From the NCBI RefSeq assembly GCF_023051175.1, contig NZ_JALKII010000004.1:1-64000 (forward strand): a DNA stretch of 64,000 nucleotides, written 5' to 3'. The stretch's first letter is position 1. Every line of letters starts with the position of its first letter. The position numbers and the translations under genes were made by a program. This DNA comes from Alcanivorax quisquiliarum. GTDB taxonomy: Bacteria; Pseudomonadota; Gammaproteobacteria; Pseudomonadales; Alcanivoracaceae. The notes beneath the pieces are model-generated. The model had not been told where the DNA came from, searched no databases, and was given only the letters and a program-made list of their open reading frames with translations. Of this stretch, positions 59,089 through 64,000 are shown piece after piece.

Positions 59089-60552
59089 ATGAAGCGTGCC
59101 TTGCGGCAGCTTGAACGTGACATTGCACACGCGCCCGATTACGCCACCTGGCGGGAGGCCTCCGCCGAGCACGATCAGCGTTCCGGAGCTGATGCCTGGA
59201 AAGAAATCGACCGTTCCCCCTATTACGATTACGAACTGATCCGCAACCGGCTCGGTCAGATCCGCCAGGCACGCGAGCGGGGCAACGTGAGCCAGCTGGT
59301 GTTCCATCTGCACGAAGGGCTGCACGGCAACCTGGGCAACCTTTCCAACCCGATGCTGTATCGCTTCACACGCACGGGCACCAAACGCCTGGTCGAACGC
59401 TATCTGGCCGAGGTGTGCGATGCGCTGGTCTATCTTTGTGATACTGAGTTGCCGGATTTCCCGCCGGCTGAAAAGCTGGAGTTTTTCCGCACCACCGGGC
59501 GAGCCTTCGGCCAGAGCGCACTGATGTTGTCCGGGGGCGCTGCACTCGGGCTGTTTCATATCGGCGTGTGCAAAAGCCTGTGGGAACAAGGCCTCTTGCC
59601 CTCGGTCATTTCCGGCTCCAGCGCAGGTGCCATCATCGCCGCTGTGGTCGGCAGCCATGACGATACCGAACTGCTGGCCAAACTACAGCCTGAAAACCTC
59701 TACCTGGAAGCCTTTCGTTATATAGGCTGGAAAGGTGTCCTGCGTGGCACTCCGGTACTGGATGGTGATCATCTGGAGACTTGTCTTGAAGAGAATATTC
59801 CCGATATGACTTTTGAAGAGGCATATCGAAAGACAGGACGCGAGATCAATATCCCGGTGAGTCCGTACGATCGGCACCAGCACGCCCGGCTGCTCAACTG
59901 GCGCACCTCCCCCAACGTGCTCATTCGCAAGGCCACCCTCGCCTCATGCGCGATCCCGGGCATTTATCCGCCAGTGAGTCTGTGGGCCAAGAATCTTGCA
60001 CAAGAAAAAGTCCCCTATATTCCGGGGCGCAAATTTGTCGACGGGTCGATCAAGGATGACCTGCCTATTCATCGTCTGGCCAGGCTCTATGGCGTCAACC
60101 ATTCCATTGTCAGCCAGACCAACCCTCATGTGGTGCCGTTTCTGCCCCGTGCCACTGATCGCTCCCGCTCGCTGCCGATCGTGACAGACTGGCTGGTGCG
60201 AAACGTCTCCATGAATTTGCGCTACGCCGTCGAGCTGGCGCAAAGCCGGGTGCAATCCAATGACATCGGCCTGATGCTCGACAAGGCCAAATCGGTGCTG
60301 TCGCAAAAATATGTAGGTGACATCAATCTGATACCACCCCGGCGGCCGCTGAATATCCTGCGTGTGCTGGCCAACCCCAGCGTCGATGACGTACGGGAAT
60401 ATATCCGGCTCGGAGAGCGCACCAGCTGGCCCAGCCTCGACATGATTCATAACTCGACCTGTATCAGCCGCACCTTCCGCCGGTGCGTGCAGCGTCTGGA
60501 GAAACATGAAGCGGAAAGACTCCAGCGCCCGCAACTTGTGGTGCAACAATGA
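59089..60552 (+). CDS. Patatin-like phospholipase with DUF3336 domain
   Basis: A 487-residue lipase. The N-terminal DUF3336 region (about 1-145, ERDIAHAPDYATWREASAEHD) is followed by the patatin fold with the oxyanion loop SGGAALGLFHIG, the nucleophile Ser in GSSAGA and the catalytic Asp in DGSI. It is related to bacterial and fungal triacylglycerol lipases and probably acts on neutral lipid or phospholipid. The ATG at 59089 has AGGGGAGA upstream. The 254-bp gap before it holds short CGCC-type quasi-repeats. Confidence 0.88.
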   Translation: MKRALRQLERDIAHAPDYATWREASAEHDQRSGADAWKEIDRSPYYDYELIRNRLGQIRQARERGNVSQLVFHLHEGLHGNLGNLSNPMLYRFTRTGTKRLVERYLAEVCDALVYLCDTELPDFPPAEKLEFFRTTGRAFGQSALMLSGGAALGLFHIGVCKSLWEQGLLPSVISGSSAGAIIAAVVGSHDDTELLAKLQPENLYLEAFRYIGWKGVLRGTPVLDGDHLETCLEENIPDMTFEEAYRKTGREINIPVSPYDRHQHARLLNWRTSPNVLIRKATLASCAIPGIYPPVSLWAKNLAQEKVPYIPGRKFVDGSIKDDLPIHRLARLYGVNHSIVSQTNPHVVPFLPRATDRSRSLPIVTDWLVRNVSMNLRYAVELAQSRVQSNDIGLMLDKAKSVLSQKYVGDINLIPPRRPLNILRVLANPSVDDVREYIRLGERTSWPSLDMIHNSTCISRTFRRCVQRLEKHEAERLQRPQLVVQQ

Positions 60553-60556
60553 CGCA

Positions 60557-60592
60557 CAGTGCCCGGCAAGCATGGAATTTGCCGGACACTGG
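60557..60592 (+). terminator. Possible terminator hairpin after the patatin gene
   Basis: An imperfect stem CAGTGCCCGGCAA/TTTGCCGGACACTG (36 nt) lies just past the patatin stop. It lacks a clean T run, so intrinsic termination is uncertain. Confidence 0.4.
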
Positions 60593-60744
60593 TTCTACTA
60601 TGAACCCACCCACGCGCTGCACCTGATGCCCGGCGCGCAGACAGGGAACGCATTCACTGGCGGAGCCAGGCAGTATCCGCCCTCAACGGGTTTCGAGGGC
60701 CTCATGGACAGATTACCACCGCAGCACACAGCACAGGCAGCCGA

Positions 60745-63045
60745 ATGTTTGCTCGCCTGAAACGATCTCGGCGGGAAAACCCGCTGGCGTTTCGTCTGAT
60801 GAGCGCCATCGTGCTGGCCAGCTCCGCGATCACATTGATCGCCGTGCTGCTGTTGCTCGGGCGCGAATATGCCATTGGCGTATCCCGCATGGAGCGCAAC
60901 CTCGAACAGGTTGAGCTGTCCGCCGTACCCGCCATCACCCGCGCACTCTGGAATTTCGACGAAGCACAGCTGCAAGTGCAGCTGGAGGCAGTGGAGCGGC
61001 TGCCGGAAGTCGCCGCGGTGGAAGTCTACTGGCAAGACTGGAACGGCCTCTCCCGCCACGCCGCCAGCCGCCCCGAAACTGGCGCCAGCGATGGCTACAC
61101 CCGGCGCGATTATTCTCTCGTGCATCGCCGTATCGACGGCAGCCCCGAAGCCATCGGCACACTCACAATCTGGCTCAGCCGCAGCGCCTTGTATCAACAA
61201 GTGGCCGAGCACGCTGTCTTCATCGGCCTGTTCCAGACCCTCAAGACATTACTGATCGCGTTGGTAATCATCGCGCTGGTGCGCTACCTCCTGACCCGCC
61301 ACCTGCGGCAGATCGCCCATTACGCACGCGAACTGAATCTCAACACACTGCACCGCCCGCTGACGCTGGATCGGCAAACTCACGAACGCGACGAGTTGCA
61401 GGATATCACCGACGCCATCAACCATATGCGCGACAGCCTGCAACTGGATATCCGCGAGCGCGAGTTGACCGAACAGGCACTGGCGGAAGCACAACAGGAT
61501 CGGCAGAAACAACAGCAGCAACGCGTGCGTGCTGAAAATGCCAATCAGGCCAAGACCGATTTCCTGGCCACCATGAGCCACGAAATACGCACGCCCATGA
61601 ACGGCGTGATCGGCATTCTGGATCTGCTCGCCGGTACCGAGCTGGATGAACGCCAGCGCCATTACCTTGCCCTGATGCAGCACTCCAGCGAAAACCTGCT
61701 CACCGTGCTCAATGATGTGCTGGATTATTCGCGCATCGAAGCCGATCAACTGCTGCTGGAGCAGATACCGGTCGATCTTCAGCAGCTGGTGGAGGATGCC
61801 GTCAGTGCCTTTGCCGGCATCGCCCACCACCAGCAATTGGAACTGATCCTCGATGTCCGCCTGCACGCCCTGCGCCATGTGCGCAGTGACCCGCTGCGGA
61901 TACGCCAGGTGTTGCTGAATCTGGTCAACAACGCGCTGAAATTCACCCCTGGCGGTTATGTGCTGGTACGCGTGCAGGAAGATGTTGCTGCCGGCTGTGT
62001 GGAATTTGCCGTGGAAGATTCCGGTATAGGTATTGCCGAGCCGCATCTGGCCACGATCTTTCAGCCGTTCACTCAGGCCGAGCAGAGCACCAGCCGCCGT
62101 TACGGCGGCAGCGGGCTGGGCCTGGCCCTGTGCCAGCGCCTGGTGGAGGCCATGCAAGGCCGCATCGTTGCACACAGCGCACCGGACAGCGGCTCCTGCT
62201 TCGGCTTCACCTTGCCGCTGACACAGCTACCCGACGGCGCCGCCGATATCGCCCCCACCGAAGGCCAGGCGCTGGTGCTGTGCCAGCAGCCGTTGCTGGA
62301 ACAGGCCCTGCTCGGCATGCTGCGCCACATGGGTCTACAAGCCGGCAGCGCCGGCTGCCCCTTGCATCTGGCCATGGCCGACCGCTACCGGCATATCCTG
62401 ATCGATGCACCCGTCTTCGATCAGCTCAGCGCGGCGCAGCGCGCCGATCTGAACCGCTGGCGCGACCGGGTCTGTGTGCTGGTGCCGCTGGATCGTCGCG
62501 AACCGGATTTTCTCACGCTTGCCAAACCCGTTACTGCCACCGCGCTGTGCCAATTGCTCCGGCAACAACTGACGCGCACGGCAGCGCCTGACTTACGGAC
62601 ACAGGACCACACCCGCTTTGACCATCTCAATGTGCTGATCGCAGAAGACAATGCCGTCAACCGGGAGGTGATTCGTGCGATTCTCGCCACCCTGCGCATC
62701 AACCCGGTGATGTGCGAAAACGGCGAGGAGGCCGTGGCCGCATATTACGCCGCCGGCGGCGCCTTTGATCTGGTGCTGATGGATTGCGAAATGCCGGTGC
62801 GCGATGGCTTCGCCGCCACCGAAGAAATTCGTGCAATCGAAGCCCAGGCCGGCTTGCCAGCGGTGCCCGTTGTGGCACTGACAGCGCACGTGCTGGAGCC
62901 CGAGCGGCAGCGGATGCAAGAGGCCGGCATGTCGCACTTTCTCAGCAAGCCGGTGCGCAAGGATGCCGTACTTGATCTGCTGGCGGAACTGGGCATGGCC
63001 AAAAGCCTGCATCTGACATCGCTTCCGTCACAACATGGAGAGTAA
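60745..63045 (+). CDS. Hybrid sensor histidine kinase/response regulator
   Basis: A 766-residue membrane kinase. Two transmembrane segments (about 20-40 and 165-185) bracket a periplasmic sensing loop of about 120 residues. They are followed by HAMP, a coiled linker, and the DHp His in MSHEIRTPMNG near residue 278. The ATPase domain has N-box NLVNNALKFTPGG and G-boxes DSGIGI and GGSGLGLALC. A receiver-like pseudo-domain (about 510-600) and a full C-terminal receiver follow, with the phospho-acceptor Asp in VLMDCEMPVRDG near residue 680. There is no Hpt domain, so a separate Hpt protein (one lies at 37116) may complete the relay. Confidence 0.93.
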   Translation: MFARLKRSRRENPLAFRLMSAIVLASSAITLIAVLLLLGREYAIGVSRMERNLEQVELSAVPAITRALWNFDEAQLQVQLEAVERLPEVAAVEVYWQDWNGLSRHAASRPETGASDGYTRRDYSLVHRRIDGSPEAIGTLTIWLSRSALYQQVAEHAVFIGLFQTLKTLLIALVIIALVRYLLTRHLRQIAHYARELNLNTLHRPLTLDRQTHERDELQDITDAINHMRDSLQLDIRERELTEQALAEAQQDRQKQQQQRVRAENANQAKTDFLATMSHEIRTPMNGVIGILDLLAGTELDERQRHYLALMQHSSENLLTVLNDVLDYSRIEADQLLLEQIPVDLQQLVEDAVSAFAGIAHHQQLELILDVRLHALRHVRSDPLRIRQVLLNLVNNALKFTPGGYVLVRVQEDVAAGCVEFAVEDSGIGIAEPHLATIFQPFTQAEQSTSRRYGGSGLGLALCQRLVEAMQGRIVAHSAPDSGSCFGFTLPLTQLPDGAADIAPTEGQALVLCQQPLLEQALLGMLRHMGLQAGSAGCPLHLAMADRYRHILIDAPVFDQLSAAQRADLNRWRDRVCVLVPLDRREPDFLTLAKPVTATALCQLLRQQLTRTAAPDLRTQDHTRFDHLNVLIAEDNAVNREVIRAILATLRINPVMCENGEEAVAAYYAAGGAFDLVLMDCEMPVRDGFAATEEIRAIEAQAGLPAVPVVALTAHVLEPERQRMQEAGMSHFLSKPVRKDAVLDLLAELGMAKSLHLTSLPSQHGE

Positions 63046-63075
63046 CCATCACCCATCGCTGACCGCGGCCTGCCA

Positions 63076-64000
63076 TCATCTGCTTTCGCTTGCCACCGGA
63101 ATCTGCAATCGTGCAATCAGCCCGCCTCCTTCACGGGGCGCAAGGCTGAACCCGCCACCGAAATGCTCGGCGATGGCACGCACAATGGAAATACCCAGGC
63201 CCGAGCCGTTTTCGCGGCCAGGCCTGTGATCCCCGCGCCAGAAACGACGTCCGGCCTGAGCCAGCTGCTCCTCCGCCAGGCCAGGCCCGCGGTCGGCAAT
63301 ATCGATGGTGAATTGCGCTGCCGAAGTATCGCACTGTAGCGTGACCACTACCGGGCTGCCGGGCGGGCTGTAGCGCAACGCATTATCGACAAGATTGCGT
63401 ACCGCGGATTCCAGCATCGAACGCGGCACAAGCGATGGTGCATCCGCGTGGCTGACAAGCCTGACACGATGTTGATCAGTAGAGGGCAGGCGCCGTATCA
63501 CCTCCTCAACGACAGCCCCCACCGATGCCGCGGTATCGCCGTCCGCCACCGCCGCCTCGGCACGCGCCAGCAACATCATCTGATCCAGCGTGCGCGACAG
63601 ACGGCGTACCGCCTCCTCAGCCTGTTGCAATGACGCTTCTCTACCTGCCTTGTCCGTAGTCAGGCGTAGCACCTGAAGATGTGTATCCACCGCTGTCAGC
63701 GGCGTACGCAGCTCGTGGGCGGCAGCATCCGTGAAAGCCCGCTGCGAGGCGAGCGCCCCCGCCAGCCGGGCCAGCAAATCGTTCATCGCGCCCAGCACGG
63801 GCTGTAATTCCGGCGGGGTGCGTTCAAGCGTGATCGGGCGGGTGTCGTTTTCGCCTCTTTCTTTCAGAACGCGGCGTAGCGCGCCCAGCGGCGCGAGGCC
63901 ACGTGCGATACCCGTCCACAACGCCAGCAGCCCACCGATACTGGCGATCAGAAATGGCACCCCGGTGGCGCTTCGCATCTGGCGCAGCAGCGCCTGTCGT
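63076..64000 (-). CDS. Sensor histidine kinase (QseC-like), 5' end beyond the window
   Basis: Partial gene of at least 308 codons that continues past the right edge. Visible parts are a membrane segment (PFLIASIGGLLALWTGIARGLAP), the HAMP-like region, the DHp His in AAAHELRTPLTAV, and ATPase motifs NLVDNALRYSPPG, DRGPGLAEE and GSGLGISIVRAIA. The sequence runs open upstream to position 64000. The QseC-type order suggests a response regulator gene beyond the window. It is convergent with the hybrid kinase and separated by 30 bp. Confidence 0.9.
   Translation of the reverse strand, partial: RQALLRQMRSATGVPFLIASIGGLLALWTGIARGLAPLGALRRVLKERGENDTRPITLERTPPELQPVLGAMNDLLARLAGALASQRAFTDAAAHELRTPLTAVDTHLQVLRLTTDKAGREASLQQAEEAVRRLSRTLDQMMLLARAEAAVADGDTAASVGAVVEEVIRRLPSTDQHRVRLVSHADAPSLVPRSMLESAVRNLVDNALRYSPPGSPVVVTLQCDTSAAQFTIDIADRGPGLAEEQLAQAGRRFWRGDHRPGRENGSGLGISIVRAIAEHFGGGFSLAPREGGGLIARLQIPVASESR

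Noticed and set aside
60553-60744. 84-codon plus-strand frame between the patatin and hybrid kinase genes
   Set aside because: Short, no ribosome site, overlaps the hairpin after the patatin gene.

Overview
The window reads as a chromosomal segment of a GC-rich gammaproteobacterium. Core gene blocks such as csrA-lysC-alaS-recX-recA-pncC, mutS-fdxA, purN-purM-DUF2066-hda and dcd-mrp have the order familiar from Pseudomonas and its Oceanospirillales relatives. I infer a member of the Alcanivoracaceae or a close relative, but nothing here fixes the genus. Almost all of it is densely coding and GC-rich. A 7.9-33.1 kb stretch between pncC and mutS holds mostly accessory genes, including lower-GC and decayed ones.

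Layout. 1-700: a tandem array of 170-bp units abutting a minus-strand tRNA-Ser(GCU). 816-7840 (minus): csrA, lysC, alaS, recX, recA (with a LexA box) and pncC. 7915-9601: an AEC-type permease and a glutamine amidotransferase. 9602-15281: a non-coding stretch, a phospholipase-D-like lipoprotein, an exbB-exbD-tonB operon and a membrane protein. 15555-24193: a NarL-type regulator, an octaheme cytochrome with TPR repeats, two lipoprotein sulfatases with dockerin-like tails and an outer-membrane barrel protein. 24269-26989: a small monooxygenase, catalase and a carboxymuconolactone decarboxylase-like protein. 26990-32650: an island of remnants holding a broken Wadjet jetA (DUF3375) start, a DUF6878 gene, a YfjP-like GTPase, a PKD-repeat lipoprotein and an XRE regulator. 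33103-36108: mutS and fdxA. 36471-37056: two divergent small-RNA loci. 37116-42882: an Hpt protein, tRNA-Arg(CCU), a membrane protein, cardiolipin synthase, a 56-residue charged protein, an Smr protein and sthA. 43127-47203: a giant CSLREA-type surface protein. 47517-54465: hda, a DUF2066 protein, purM, purN, two DUF3108 proteins, dcd and mrp. 54591-64000: a SIMPL lipoprotein, an AraC regulator, a GCS2-like/aspartoacylase-like pair, a patatin, a hybrid kinase and a truncated sensor kinase.

How it fits together. The clearest unlabelled element is an RsmZ/CsrB-type small RNA at 36471-36590 (minus). It has six GGA motifs, a rho-independent terminator, a -10 box and a perfect GacA-type palindrome centred about 180 bp upstream of the predicted start. 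Its presumed target protein, CsrA, is encoded at 816-1004. A second apparent small transcript runs away from it at 36923-37056. The most unusual protein system is the octaheme cytochrome/sulfatase/barrel cluster at 16.3-24.2 kb. Its parts all appear to be exported, and no sulfatase-activating enzyme is visible in the window.
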